Below are positions 22,931-33,090 of a stretch of 64,000 nucleotides of DNA, one piece after another; positions within the stretch are counted from its first letter, which is position 1; the number at the start of each line of letters is the position of its first letter. Origin of the DNA: Apiospora phragmitis (lineage: Eukaryota > Ascomycota > Sordariomycetes > Amphisphaeriales > Apiosporaceae); assembly GCA_038363925.1 (NCBI GenBank), contig JAQQWL010000009.1, positions 2,232,001 through 2,296,000 of the forward strand, given 5' to 3'. Made by a program: the position numbers and the translations under genes. The notes below the pieces were generated by a model that did not search any database, was not told the DNA's origin, and saw only the letters and a list, made by a program, of their open reading frames with translations.

Positions 22931-23390
22931 AACGGCAAGTCGGCAGGCCAGTCTACGCTTAAGGGTGACGAGCTGCTAAACCCGGCTGACCAGAGTACCC
23001 GCCGGCGAGTGAAGAAAAAGAAGAACGTGAGACTGGGTGTTGATAAGGTAAAACGACCGACTACCGCAGCGTCTTCTAGGACTGTCGCTGCTGCTGGGAA
23101 TGCATGGTGGGAATAGATAGAGCAGGTAATTGTATCTTTATTGGCGTTACTGGTTTGCGAGGGCAAAAAGGATTTGATACCCCAGACCGTTTATTACACG
23201 GGCTAGCTAGACATTCGTCAATGACACTGCTTATTGCACATTGGCAATCAAATATTACGATACTTCAAGAATCAGGGTGAATTTCTCAGACGTAGCCTGA
23301 GCCACGAGACCATTGTGGTAAACATAGAGTTGGCGTCAGTGTTTCTGTCAATTACTCATATGTTGTAAATTATCCAGTATGGATATTCAG
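22931..23390. other. Convergent region after MED6, first part coding-like
   Basis: Positions 22931-23116 continue the MED6 frame with basic, Lys/Arg-rich sequence (for example STRRRVKKKKNVRLGV) up to TAG at 23114-23116. The remainder to 23390 is the 3' flank of MED6 and of ECM16 and contains nothing recognisable. Confidence 0.5.
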
Positions 23391-26300
23391 CTATTGGGCT
23401 ACCCAACCCTTTCCAGGGACCTTCCTTTGCGTGATTTTCTTAACCGGTAGAGGCCACCCCTGGCCGCCGGTTCCCTCCGCCCTCAGATACGGAACAGCCC
23501 AGATCTCTCTCACCAACGGGTCATTGGTCTTGATCTCTTTAATGGGCTTGCCATATGTGATGAGCGGAGTGCCCTTAGCCAGGGCTGCAAGCTGGGCACC
23601 CGTGACATTCGTTAGCGCCAGCATTCTAGTCTTAGGCCTCTTCATCCCATCAACAGACGGTGCTTGCCGCTGGAGATGTGAGTACACTATATAATCTGGC
23701 AGTTCTTGCGTGCTACGATGTGCGAGAGAAGACGAGGGGTGTATGTAGACCAGCTTATCTGCATCATCCTGGGTGGCGGGAGGATGTAGAGGGATGTAAG
23801 GTACATCGATAGCGCGCCCCGGTCTTCTCTGCAGCTCTGGAGGCACAGGTGCTAGGTCACCACGAATCGCGACTTGGTCAATGAAGCCGGCCGCCACCAT
23901 CTGCTTCAGGGCAGCGATCTGCTTTGTACTAGGCCGATCGAGTTTCTCTTGGAAAGTGAGATTGGCGAAAGCCGGTATGTCTTTCTGCAGAAGATTCGTT
24001 ATCTGCCGGCGTAGCTTCAGGGACTCGTTCAAGCCCTTGAACCTCGCGAAGTGGTCTGCACACCACTCCTCGGTAGGGTCGTGGGCAAACTCTCCGACCG
24101 CTTGGAGCAATTTGATTGCGTCAGATGTGTCGTCAAGCGATCGGAAATTCCTGTGGACTTCATTGTACCGTTTCCGTATCTGTTGCTGTTCGGTTTCGGC
24201 TTTCACGTCATCGTTCGTTCGGTATGTGCCTTCTTCTCGTTCAGCGATGGCGGGTATTGCTTGAGTCTCAGGTATGAAAATATCCGCTACCGAGAGTCCA
24301 GCGACCATAGCAATCGTGTAAGGCATGCAGTCGTGGAGGTGCCCGACAAGCAGAATCCGAGCAAACCGGGGCGGCAGCGGGAAACGTGCCATCGTAGTTC
24401 CGATATCCGTGGCCTGGCCCTCCGGAGTAACGGCGGAGAGATACTTCAGGAGCTTCTCAGCCTTCGCAAGGCTTTGTCGCTCAGGTGGTGTAGGGAAGGG
24501 GAAGTTAACAACATGTTGTAACCTCATTGCTTTCAGCTGAAGAACCACGCCCTCTATCGGCATTCTCAGAAGCTCTGGGTCTGCAAATTCCCTGAAGTCC
24601 CTTTCGTAGACTGCTGATGAGTAGAGTCGATAGCAATGTCCTGGGCCTGTCCTTCCAGCACGTCCAGCCCTCTGGTTGGCGCTCGCTTTACTGACCCAGC
24701 TGATTTCATAACTTTGAACACCATTATCCTTATCAAAACGCCGCTCTTTCGACCGGCCACAGTCGAAGACGTATTGGATGCCTGGGATAGTCAAACTTGT
24801 CTCTGCCACATTTGTCGCCAGAATGATTTGTCTTGACCCTTTAGGCGGCGGTTCAAATACTTTCATTTGCTCCTTTGTTGGAAGGAGTGAGTAAAGTGGT
24901 AAGATGTGCATCTTTAGAGGCCCAGTACCACCCTCCTGGTCCGGAATGTCGAATTCTGCATCGTCTTCTTCGTTTCCTTCATCATCAACGTCGTCGACTA
25001 TTTCAACTTCATTGTAGTCATCTTGGGTAGTGTCGTTCGTGTTACCAAACTCGATGTCCTCCACTTCCAATGGCGCGTCGTTAGCCGAAATGCGAACTTT
25101 TGGGTACGCTGCTGAGTTTAAACCTGTTGATGAAGACTTCAGCAGCTTGCTCAGACGTGAAATCTCATCATGGCCAGTCAAGAAAATAAGAAAGCCCCCT
25201 TGGGGCAACTTGCGATGCCCTCTGAGGATCTTCTTGTAAGCTTCTTCCACGTAGTCGTGGCGCGTCTGGCGAGCAAAATGTACCGTCACCGGGAATTGTC
25301 GGCCTTCTACATCAAGGACAGGCGGAGGCGATGGGAATAACACCGGGTTCTTCGTCAGATCATCTATGCGCAATGTCGCAGACATGATGATAAGCTTCAG
25401 CGGCTTGATACTCTTATCTTCTGCCGCCATCTCCTCTCGCAACTTCACAACGCGACTGAGCATTCCGATGAGTATGTCGGTGTTGACACTCCTCTCATGT
25501 GCCTCGTCGATGATAACGGCCGAGTATTTCTTCAGAGAAATGGCATTGGAAACTTCTCGAAGTAGAACACCGTCGGTCATGAATTTCACAGCCGTTTTAT
25601 CATCTGCAGTACCCTCAAATCGGATTTGGTACGCCACTTTATGGGAGTGGTTTCCCAGCTCTTGGCCAACTCGCTTTGACATACTCACAGCCGCGACTTT
25701 TCTTGGCTGCGTGACGCCGATCAAGCCAGGAGTAGGCGAATCTGGTGAGCCGTAACCTGCCTCGAAGAGGAATTGTGGCACCTGTGTAGTCTTTCCGGAA
25801 CCTGTGGCTCCGCAAATAACGACAACATTATTATTGTGAATGGCCTCCATGATCTTTTGTTCCTCGCCTACGACTGGCAACTTCAACCTCGATTCTTGGA
25901 TTTCGGCCGGCCGGGTGACTGGCATGGCAAATGCCTTTCGTGCGACATTTGTCGTGGGCTGAAGTTCAAGAGGTAAAGGATCCTGCTCCAATGGACGGGG
26001 TTCGAAATTTGCTGGTCGTGGTATATCAAGGAGCATGGCAGTTGACTCCACCGGCGTATACCCCATTGCCTCATTTCGCTGCTGATGCGCCCAGGCTTTG
26101 AACGCAGATGACCTCTGTTTTGTATCCGGCTCTCCATCATCACTATCATCGTCGTCGTCGTCATCGGACGACTCAGTTTCCTCGTCGTCTTCACTGCTCG
26201 AGTCCTCCTCCATGCCAGGCTCTTGGTCGTCTGGCTCATTCTCAGAGCTGAAACCCTTCCACTCATCTTCATCAGAGTCCGAATCTGAGTCTGATTCTTC

Positions 26301-26978
26301 GTGGTAGACAGGCTCGGGGTGGGCAGTCTTCGATGCTGCAAGGCTGACCTTGGACTTTACGCCACCTCGCTTCTGGCGCTTCTTAATGACTGGGCGGCCA
26401 TCGTCGTCCACATCAAGCGGCCGCTTCAGACCAGATCCAGCAGCCGGTTGGGCTGGAGCGGTTTCTGAGGCTTGCGGCTTGCTGGGTTGCGCTTCGTCCT
26501 GGCTGGAAGCTGCCGGTGTGTGTTTCTGCGGTACAATTCCTGCATCGCTCTCGGGTGCAGTTGGTCGCTCTTCAAAGAGCTCATCACCATGGTCAGCGAT
26601 ACCAGCAGCGTGTTCTCTCAATGCACGCTGCAAATGCTGCTTCTTTGTCTCGCCCTTCTGTCCCAGGTTACGACTGCTTGAAAACAGACTGGTGTCGATT
26701 TTACTCGCGGCCAGCTTGGCGAGCAAAGCACGGTTTTCATCTTTCCTGATCTTGGTCTCAATGTACTTCTCTAAATGCTTGGCCTTCTTGCCGCTGATCT
26801 TGGGCCCTTCGCCCTGCAACTCTTTTCGGAGTTGGTCTTTCCTGGCATCCAATTCCTGTCTGGAGTCGTTTGTCAACTCCAGCTGGTTTGAGTCTTCGGC
26901 CTGGGCCTCAGTAGATGCTTTTTGGCGTGCTAGGACTTTGTGCTTCCTCTGCCGAGGAACAAACTTTTTGGCGGGCAT
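23391..26978 (-). CDS. ECM16: DEAH-box RNA helicase ECM16/DHR1 (DHX37 type), U3 snoRNP release
   Basis: Single exon of 1195 aa. The N-terminal third is basic and then strongly acidic (Ser/Asp/Glu runs, residues about 225-285), typical of nucleolar Dhr1. The helicase core starts near 370: P-loop GATGSGKT (390-397), DEAH box (491-494), SATL, then an acidic insertion, and motif VI QRAGRAGRTGPGHCYRLYS. The helicase-associated (HA2) and OB-fold domains follow (ERQSLAKAEKLLKYLSAV; YIHPSSSL). Yeast Ecm16/Dhr1 unwinds the U3 snoRNA from 18S pre-rRNA in the small-subunit processome and is essential; the insertion and overall length fit this subgroup rather than the splicing DEAH helicases. With MAK16 it is a second ribosome-biogenesis gene in the window, but they are far apart. 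No frame break. Confidence 0.94.
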   Translation of the reverse strand: MPAKKFVPRQRKHKVLARQKASTEAQAEDSNQLELTNDSRQELDARKDQLRKELQGEGPKISGKKAKHLEKYIETKIRKDENRALLAKLAASKIDTSLFSSSRNLGQKGETKKQHLQRALREHAAGIADHGDELFEERPTAPESDAGIVPQKHTPAASSQDEAQPSKPQASETAPAQPAAGSGLKRPLDVDDDGRPVIKKRQKRGGVKSKVSLAASKTAHPEPVYHEESDSDSDSDEDEWKGFSSENEPDDQEPGMEEDSSSEDDEETESSDDDDDDDSDDGEPDTKQRSSAFKAWAHQQRNEAMGYTPVESTAMLLDIPRPANFEPRPLEQDPLPLELQPTTNVARKAFAMPVTRPAEIQESRLKLPVVGEEQKIMEAIHNNNVVVICGATGSGKTTQVPQFLFEAGYGSPDSPTPGLIGVTQPRKVAAVSMSKRVGQELGNHSHKVAYQIRFEGTADDKTAVKFMTDGVLLREVSNAISLKKYSAVIIDEAHERSVNTDILIGMLSRVVKLREEMAAEDKSIKPLKLIIMSATLRIDDLTKNPVLFPSPPPVLDVEGRQFPVTVHFARQTRHDYVEEAYKKILRGHRKLPQGGFLIFLTGHDEISRLSKLLKSSSTGLNSAAYPKVRISANDAPLEVEDIEFGNTNDTTQDDYNEVEIVDDVDDEGNEEDDAEFDIPDQEGGTGPLKMHILPLYSLLPTKEQMKVFEPPPKGSRQIILATNVAETSLTIPGIQYVFDCGRSKERRFDKDNGVQSYEISWVSKASANQRAGRAGRTGPGHCYRLYSSAVYERDFREFADPELLRMPIEGVVLQLKAMRLQHVVNFPFPTPPERQSLAKAEKLLKYLSAVTPEGQATDIGTTMARFPLPPRFARILLVGHLHDCMPYTIAMVAGLSVADIFIPETQAIPAIAEREEGTYRTNDDVKAETEQQQIRKRYNEVHRNFRSLDDTSDAIKLLQAVGEFAHDPTEEWCADHFARFKGLNESLKLRRQITNLLQKDIPAFANLTFQEKLDRPSTKQIAALKQMVAAGFIDQVAIRGDLAPVPPELQRRPGRAIDVPYIPLHPPATQDDADKLVYIHPSSSLAHRSTQELPDYIVYSHLQRQAPSVDGMKRPKTRMLALTNVTGAQLAALAKGTPLITYGKPIKEIKTNDPLVREIWAVPYLRAEGTGGQGWPLPVKKITQRKVPGKGWVAQ

Positions 26979-27444
26979 TTTATTCGACTAAGTCTGTCAA
27001 GCACCTCAAGTCTTATCGGTAAATTTGATCGCCATATGCGTGAAAAAGAAGAAGGGGGGATGGTGCTATCAATTCATACCGAATTGCACTTCCATTCATA
27101 CTTTCAAGTGCTAAATCAGTTCGTCGCCCATGAGATTGATCACTGATCCCATGAAATTTTGGCGGACACTAGGGGCAGAAATTCGGGGCCCACTTGCGTA
27201 GCCTAGCGCGGGGTTCCCTGCAATGAGTGCCTTAGTTGCCCACTACAGACAGTATAGCATGCAGTGAGCTATCAGGCCGTACTGGTTGCCAGCATTGACA
27301 AAACCTGCCTGCTCGAGTACAAACATCGATCTATTCATCATAGAAAACCAACCTTACATATCAGTCCTATTTGTACCGCTGATTCTAATTCCCAGAATCT
27401 TGCCACTGTTTCCTGCCTGTCATTGCAGTCAAACTCTAGCGAAT
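26979..27444. promoter_or_regulatory. Shared divergent promoter region ECM16 / proteasome chaperone 3
   Basis: About 470 bp between divergent starts. No clear TATA box or repeat. An ORF extends upstream of the chaperone start (from 27286), but its extra residues are hydrophobic and unlike the family, so it is not taken as coding. Confidence 0.4.
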
Positions 27445-27938
27445 ATGGCGGATCTTTCTCAGGTCAAGGAGGAGCCTTTCCCGGCGCGGTCCAAGCGAGC
27501 AAACGGTCTCATTGACGGGATGGAAACCGAGGCCATGGTCATGAACTTTGCGGACAAGATCATGGTCACCTTGTCTCAAGAAGGCAGGCTGTCACAATGG
27601 GTATATAGTGGTTCATTGCCCTCTCTCTATGGTCTCAACTAAACATGCGGCAGATCCAAGTCCCGCTTCTAGCACCTACGCCTGCTGCTGCCGAGATGTC
27701 TCTTCCAAACCCAAGCTTATTGCCTTTGACCCACCTCACTCCGAGGACGCTACTCGGCGGCGGAGGCGAACAGCGCGAATCCTCGGGGCAGCTCTACGCT
27801 GCGCAGATTGCAAGTCACATAGCGCGCAAAAACCCAGAGGAGGGCAGAACTCTGCTCGTAGGTCTTGGGCTCCAAAAGCCCACGCCGAATCGAGAATCGT
27901 TCTTTGATCTCATCGAGCTTATCCAGAAGATTCTCTAA
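27445..27938 (+). CDS. Proteasome assembly chaperone 3 (PAC3-type)
   Basis: Exons 27445-27600 and 27654-27938 give 441 nt (146 aa) with a 53-nt intron containing a CTAAAC-type branch site. After a short leader the protein reads METEAMVMNFADKIMVTLSQ, GRLSQW, then PLTHLTPRTLLGGGGEQRES, GQLYAAQIASHIARKNPEE and TLLVGLGLQKP. This is the fold and motif order of the PAC3/Poc3 family of small proteins that dimerise with PAC4 and guide assembly of the alpha ring of the 20S proteasome in the cytosol. Length fits the family. The 3' end lies 110 bp from the convergent 2-oxoglutarate dioxygenase gene. No frame break. Confidence 0.87.
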
Positions 27939-28048
27939 GAGCATTGACTATTGAGCACGCTAGTTGGCGCATAACATTGAACCCATACCTTACATATCCT
28001 TTAGGTGCCAAGCATTCCCAAAGGGAGAAGAAGAATTCATCGCTGTGT

Positions 28049-29329
28049 TCAAGCCTGGATGACTACCTCGCTCGGGGCGACCGACGGTGTGGTTTTTTCA
28101 TCAAAGGCTTTCCTCTCCTGCTTGAATCGTTTCTGGACCCCTACGATGAAAATTAGTCAGGTAGCCTGGATGAACGGACGAAGAGCTCCATACATTCGCC
28201 AGCAGATATAGGTTCGTAATTGGCTGGATTGCTCTGGGAGACGCAAGAAGGTACCACGCCTTCGACACAATTGAAGTTCAGACCTATACGAATAAGCAAG
28301 AATCCTGATCATCATACAATTACAGGAAAACTCACCAAAGAAGAACGGCATTGATACTCGTTCAAGTGGTGACTCGTTGCTCACCCGGTGGACTGTTGAT
28401 ATGTATATATCGTTACAAAGCCGCATCATATAGTCGCCGATATTGACTACGATGGTCCCTTCGATCGGTGGGGCCTTTGTCAGATCAGTATAGGCTTTCG
28501 TCTTGTTCTCTGTATGTTTTGTTACCTTGATCCACTGTCCCTCCTTGGTCAGTATTTGTAGACCACCAATGTTGTCTTGCCACAGAAGCGTGAACAGCTG
28601 GAGGTCAGTGTGGCTCCCGAGACCTACGAATTCGTCTTTCGTTTCCTGCTTAGTTCTGGGGCGGTAGTAGTTGAAGACTGCATCAGCACCAGGATGGGTG
28701 ACTTTGTCATCCCAGTAATGTTCGTCTAAGTCTAGGGAGAGGGCGAAGCTCCTGACCAGCTTTCTGGCCAATGTCAAGCAACAAGCCCAATAGGCCACAC
28801 AATCCTTCTTGAAATCGGGAAGATGTGCAGTGCCCTCCCAAACGAAGTCCTCGCCTTGGATACCTTGCCTCACATCATCGGGCAACTCAGATATGTCCAT
28901 GGGATGGTCCGGGTCGAGCTCCGGCGAGTACCGAAACGAGAATGACTCTCTGATGTCGATGCTCTCGGTCGGCGATATTTTGGTGGCCGCCGACCCCGTA
29001 TATCCATTGAAGTGCTTACTATGACCTCGGGACGAGATGCGGTTCTTCTGCTCGGTGGACTGGCGCATGAAGTTCAGACCTTGCTCCTTGCACTTCGCGA
29101 TAATTCCATCAGGGATGCCGTGGTTCTTGACGTAGAAGAAACCAGTGTTCACAGATGCTTTCCTGATCTGGGTTGCCACTTTCTGGCGTTCCGACAACTC
29201 ATCCGAGAACAACGGACCAAGATCGATGACAGGAATCTCGTCTGAGGTGCAGTCTCGGGGTGAGTTCGGCAGAACGTCCCGATAGACAGGGCCGAGTGCC
29301 GTCCGTAGCTGTAGTTTGGCGACAGGCAT
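28049..29329 (-). CDS. 2-oxoglutarate/Fe(II) dioxygenase, isopenicillin-N-synthase-like
   Basis: Exons on the minus strand are 28336-29329, 28194-28283 and 28049-28140, giving 1176 nt (391 aa). The N-terminal DIOX_N domain reads IPVIDLGPLFSDE and NTGFFYVKNHGIP. The catalytic double-stranded beta helix has the iron ligands H240 and D242 (LGSHTDLQLFTLLWQ) and H314 (STVHRVSN), with the 2-oxoglutarate-binding Arg at R324 (RVSMPFFF). Splicing of the last two introns yields NFNCVEGVVPSC, YEPISAGEWVQKRFKQERKAF and a Lys/Ser tail, as expected. Without the last intron the ORF would end in nonconserved sequence. An upstream in-frame ATG (29380) would add 17 residues that look non-conserved, so M at 29329 is chosen. 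Such enzymes hydroxylate or desaturate small molecules; the substrate cannot be read from sequence. No metabolic cluster surrounds it. Confidence 0.86.
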
Positions 29330-30087
29330 GCTGTTTGGATTGTAGATTGTTATGTGGACCAAAATGACATGTTCGAACAAATGGGGCCATTAGCTTTATT
29401 AAACCCTCAACCTCGATGTAATTGCTAGTAGTACAGAAAACCAAGCCAACTCATGTTGACTCTTGGACATCTGGTTGATGAAAGGGAAACGTGGAGCGGG
29501 GTCTTCGGGATTGGACCGGCCTCCGCCGGCTGAGCCGTTCAATGTCATACTAAATCTCTCCCTTTGAGTCCTACAGAGCCTGGAGTCACATGAGCACGAA
29601 GAGGTTTGCCATGGGTACTTGCTTGAGTGACAATGATGACCATGAAGTAGGCGAATGCATATTTCCAACGATCACCGTATGGCACAACAATTCGCCTGGT
29701 CGATCTGCCACTGACTCGAAAACATGTAGGGGAGACTCAAAGTCTAATTGCTGTAGGATTATGGAAGTAGAAAGAGGGAGCTGCAGACCCTTTCTCTCTT
29801 TCTAAGACTGCCATAGACTTCGATGCACGTTTGGCTTGGCCTACTGTACTCCAAACTGTAGACGAGTTAGAACTGAGAAGAGACATTGAATCGGTGCATT
29901 GTTCTAACGACCATGCATAGCCATACACTTTGGATTGGCATGATACCGCTGGAATGTATCGGCAACCCGGAAGCTAATTCGCGACTTGTATATATTTCAT
30001 ACAAATAAAATGTCATGGTATGCCGTATCGTATATGTATACTAGACATTTATGATAGGGGAGAGTTACAGGAAAAAGACAAAAATTG
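29330..30087. other. Intergenic between dioxygenase and tRNA-Ala
   Basis: Presumed promoter of the dioxygenase gene and 3' flank of the tRNA. The right end (near 30000-30080) is AT-rich, and T-runs on the minus strand just after the tRNA could serve as the RNA polymerase III terminator. Nothing else recognised. Confidence 0.4.
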
Positions 30088-30180
30088 TGGAGACACCGGG
30101 AATTGAACCCGGGACCCCTTCCAGGCAGACGTTCTAATGAACGATGCGAAGGAAGTATCATACCCCTAGACCATATCCCC
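30088..30180 (-). tRNA. tRNA-Ala (anticodon CGC) with a 21-nt intron
   Basis: Reading the minus strand from 30180, the acceptor stem GGGGATA pairs with TGTCTCC, including a G3:U70 wobble, the alanine identity element. The discriminator is A. The D arm contains GGTCTAGGGGTATGAT. The anticodon stem CTTCC/GGAAG encloses loop TTCGCA plus T, with anticodon CGC at 30148-30146. A 21-nt intron (30144-30124) interrupts the loop after position 37, the canonical place. The T arm is CCGGG-TTCAATT-CCCGG. Acceptor, anticodon and G3:U70 all agree on alanine. Confidence 0.92.
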
Positions 30181-30929
30181 ATTGATGAGTGGCGAGCGTC
30201 TTATCGTTGAATATATTGTAGTGAGACAATACTTGGCACCGCTCTTATCGAGTGGAGTCTTGACCTCGGATGGGCAGAAGTATAGGAGACTAGCCCCTCT
30301 ACGACAATGAGATAGCAGTCTGGGTTTGAGTATCTTAGAATTACGTACCTCTGCGAATCACTGGGAAAAGCTATAAGAGTAAACACTTCGTCGTTGATGA
30401 AGAGCATTTTCACTGTATCTTCCGGCCATGGCTTGGCTTGAGAATCAGGATCGGCAGGATTCCAACTAGCTGGAAACGGTGCACGTTCCTGTGCGAAGCG
30501 GCGAGACTATCTAACCGGCTTTTAGACGGGGCAACTATGTAGCCGGCTCGCACCCGCAATGGGATACCATAACTTGCGCTACTAAACGCCATTCGACTCC
30601 TGGTCCTTAGAGATTCAAGTAGCGCCCTTCTATATGTAGATACTCGTGAAGTGTGGGACACTTGATATGTACATATAAATACGGCGCTCGAGGCTTGCAG
30701 GCAGCGCCTTTAGTTGCGAAGTGGATTACTAGACCAAGATGGCTGGAAATGTCTGTGTTAGTATCAGATCCCGTCGTGACATTTGCGAGTGCGAGAGGGG
30801 ATCCCCAGAGATAAAAGCGCCCTCGCCGCACCTTTGTTTATGTCAGCTTGGTTCTACTCATTGATCGTTTTACTTAGACTTGATATATTTGGTCAGCCTA
30901 ACGATATAACCAGTACCCAAGATTTCACA
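30181..30929. other. Intergenic between tRNA-Ala and the NmrA-like gene
   Basis: No gene or repeat recognised. The right part should contain the promoter of the NmrA-like gene. The small ORFs are chance. Confidence 0.4.
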
Positions 30930-31831
30930 ATGTCAGCAACGCAACAGACTATCCTCGTAACGGGGGCGACGGGCAAACAAGGCGGGCACTCATTAATCAT
31001 CTCCTCGCCTCTTCACGAGCTTCGCAGTTCAACATTGTCGCGGTCACGCGCGATACTCAAAGCGCCAGGGCACAGAAGCTGTCCGCCTTGCCAAACGTCA
31101 AGGTCCTCTCGGGCGATCTCGCCAACCCAGACGCCATATTCGAGGCGGCCGGCCCAGTCTGGGGCGTCTACAGCGTGCAGGTCAACTCCGACTCGGAGGA
31201 ATCGCAAGGTAAGGCGCTGATTGACGCAGCTGTTCTCCATGGGGTCAAGCATTTCGTCTACTCGTCAGGCGACCGAGGGGGGTCGCAGCGCTCCGAGACG
31301 AACCCAACAAATGTGAAGAACTTCGTGGCCAAGTACCACATCGAGAAGCACCTCCAACGCAGGACGGAGAGGAGTCCCCAGGGGATGACGTACACGATCT
31401 TGCGGCCCGTGACGTTCTTCGAAACCTCTCGGGCGACATCCACGGCAAGGGCTTCGCGCGGATGTGGGAGCAGCTCGGGGAGAAGAAGCTGCAGTTTGTG
31501 GCCACTCAGGCCATCGGCTGGTTCGCGGCGCAAAGCTTCCTCCACCCCGAAGAGCATCGCAACAAAGCAGGCACGCTCGTAGGCGACGCGCTGACGCAAT
31601 CTGAGGCGGATATAATATTCAAAAGGGTTATGGGGAAATCTATGCCCATGTCCCCTTGCCCCATTGCATCGGCTGTCAAGATGGTGTTGAAAGATACCAT
31701 GGGCGATATGTTTAAGTGGTTCAGAGCAGAAGGCTATGGGGGTGATCTCGTGGCTTGCCGGGAAGTTCATCCAAAGATTGCAGGATTTCGAAACCTGGTT
31801 AGAAGATAACAAGGGGCGCTGGGCACATTGA
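30930..31831 (+). CDS. NmrA-like NAD(P)-binding family protein, three frame breaks
   Basis: The ATG at 30930 starts MSATQQTILVTGATGKQGG, a Rossmann dinucleotide-binding motif (GxxGxxG) of NmrA-type atypical short-chain dehydrogenases. The sequence continues, in a second frame, as LPNVKVLSGDLANPDAIFEA, GVYSVQVNSDSEESQGKALI, GVKHFVYSSGDRGG and the block TYTILRPVTFFEN. A third frame gives GKGFARMWEQLGEKKLQFVA and FLHPEEHRNKAGTLVGDALT; a fourth gives the C-terminus LQDFETWLEDNKGRWAH, ending at 31831. Needed corrections are one G at 30984-30986, one A at 31422-31424, and removal of one base near 31775-31778. The corrected length is 903 nt (300 aa), normal for the family. NmrA proteins are often redox sensors or regulators without dehydrogenase activity. 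No introns. With three breaks this could be a true pseudogene, but the indels match those in essential genes nearby. Confidence 0.78.
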
Positions 31832-32351
31832 GGGTGTTTCGTTAATACTTCAAAAATAGCAGGCAATATCACCAGCTAACTAGAATGAGGTATGGTAATA
31901 TTTCAAACCGAAGATGATGGCTCTTAATGATCAGGTCTCCTTAAAGTCCGTCACTGCAACGTAGCGTTCAAAACCACCATAGTTGTAGTATGAGGCGCGT
32001 AGTGGCTAAAATCCAAAGTTGCGGAACATTCTAATGATCAATACGCTCACAGCTAATTGTAGATAGCGTCTACTACCAGTGCTCATAAATAGATCATTGA
32101 GTAGAGTCGGCGTCGAAGTGGCGAGTCTGTCAACTGCGACTTCGCCTGGCATGATGACTTAGGTAGTGCTGCTTTAGGAAAAGCGGTATCCTGCGGCAGA
32201 ATTATTTACGCCTCCGATGCTCTCGCGACAAGCACCCCACCGTACAGTAGCGTAGCAGTTCCCCTAGCAATCTCGAAGCGCATTACATCGGAAAGGGAGC
32301 GGTCACTCTTTTCCATCTTCGCTGTCATACAAGCCCTCCCAAACCAACGAC
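31832..32351. other. Intergenic between NmrA-like gene and TIM22
   Basis: 3' flank of the NmrA-like gene and promoter of TIM22. No repeat or further gene recognised. Confidence 0.4.
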
Positions 32352-33090
32352 ATGGACGGCCTACCGAACTCTGGCAATGCGCCCACGGCGCCGGCTTACA
32401 ACAGCCAGATGGACCCCAACGTCAAGGCGGTTAGTTACTGCCGCCCTCCATACCCCGGCCTCTGCCAGAGGCGCCATGCGCCCAGATCGACAGTCGCAAT
32501 AGCAGCAGCAATACTAACTCAAGGTCACAGATGAGCGCGTTCATGGAATCATGTTTCGGCAAGTCGGCGATATCCGGCGTCATGGGTTTCGGCATGGGCG
32601 GTCTCTTCGGAATGTTCATGGCATCTGTACGTTCCCCTTCTCGCCTTGTTCTTTTTGCGCCCGCCTGCGGCAACATCTCAGCCACCAGCCAGCCAGTAGA
32701 CTAACCATGAAACCTTGACTATGTCTAGATGTCCTACGATACACCCTACCACACAGCCGGCGCGCCGGGCCCACCGGTCCGATGGGCCAACCGATCGGGC
32801 AGATGCCGTGGCGGCGGCAACTCTCCATCGGCTTCAAGGACATGGGGACGCGGTCCTGGGGCATGGCCAAGAACTTCGGCAAGGTGGGCGCCATGTTCAG
32901 CGGTATCGAGTGCGGCATCGAGGGCTTCCGCGCCAAGAACGACCTGGCTAACGGCGTCGCGGCCGGCTGCCTCACGGGCGGCATCCTCGCGCGCAGCGGC
33001 GGGCCCATGGCCATGGGCGGCGGTTGCGCGGCCTTCGCGGCCTTCAGTCTAGCGATCGACGCCTACATGCGCAGTCCTGGCGAGGAATAA
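32352..33090 (+). CDS. TIM22: TIM22, mitochondrial inner-membrane carrier translocase subunit, one frame break
   Basis: Exons are 32352-32429, 32531-32626 and 32729-33090. With one base restored this gives 537 nt (178 aa). A short hydrophilic N-terminus is followed by [20 protein letters not shown] and [12 protein letters not shown], the first membrane segment with its Gly motif and conserved Cys. The third exon gives [40 protein letters not shown] and [20 protein letters not shown], the Tim17/22/23 domain. Tim22 is the pore subunit that inserts carrier proteins and Tim23-type proteins into the inner membrane. The frame breaks at GGGCCC 32767-32772; one added base gives [20 protein letters not shown] and continues correctly. 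Without it the protein would be disrupted in its middle, which is not credible for an essential gene. Confidence 0.92.
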
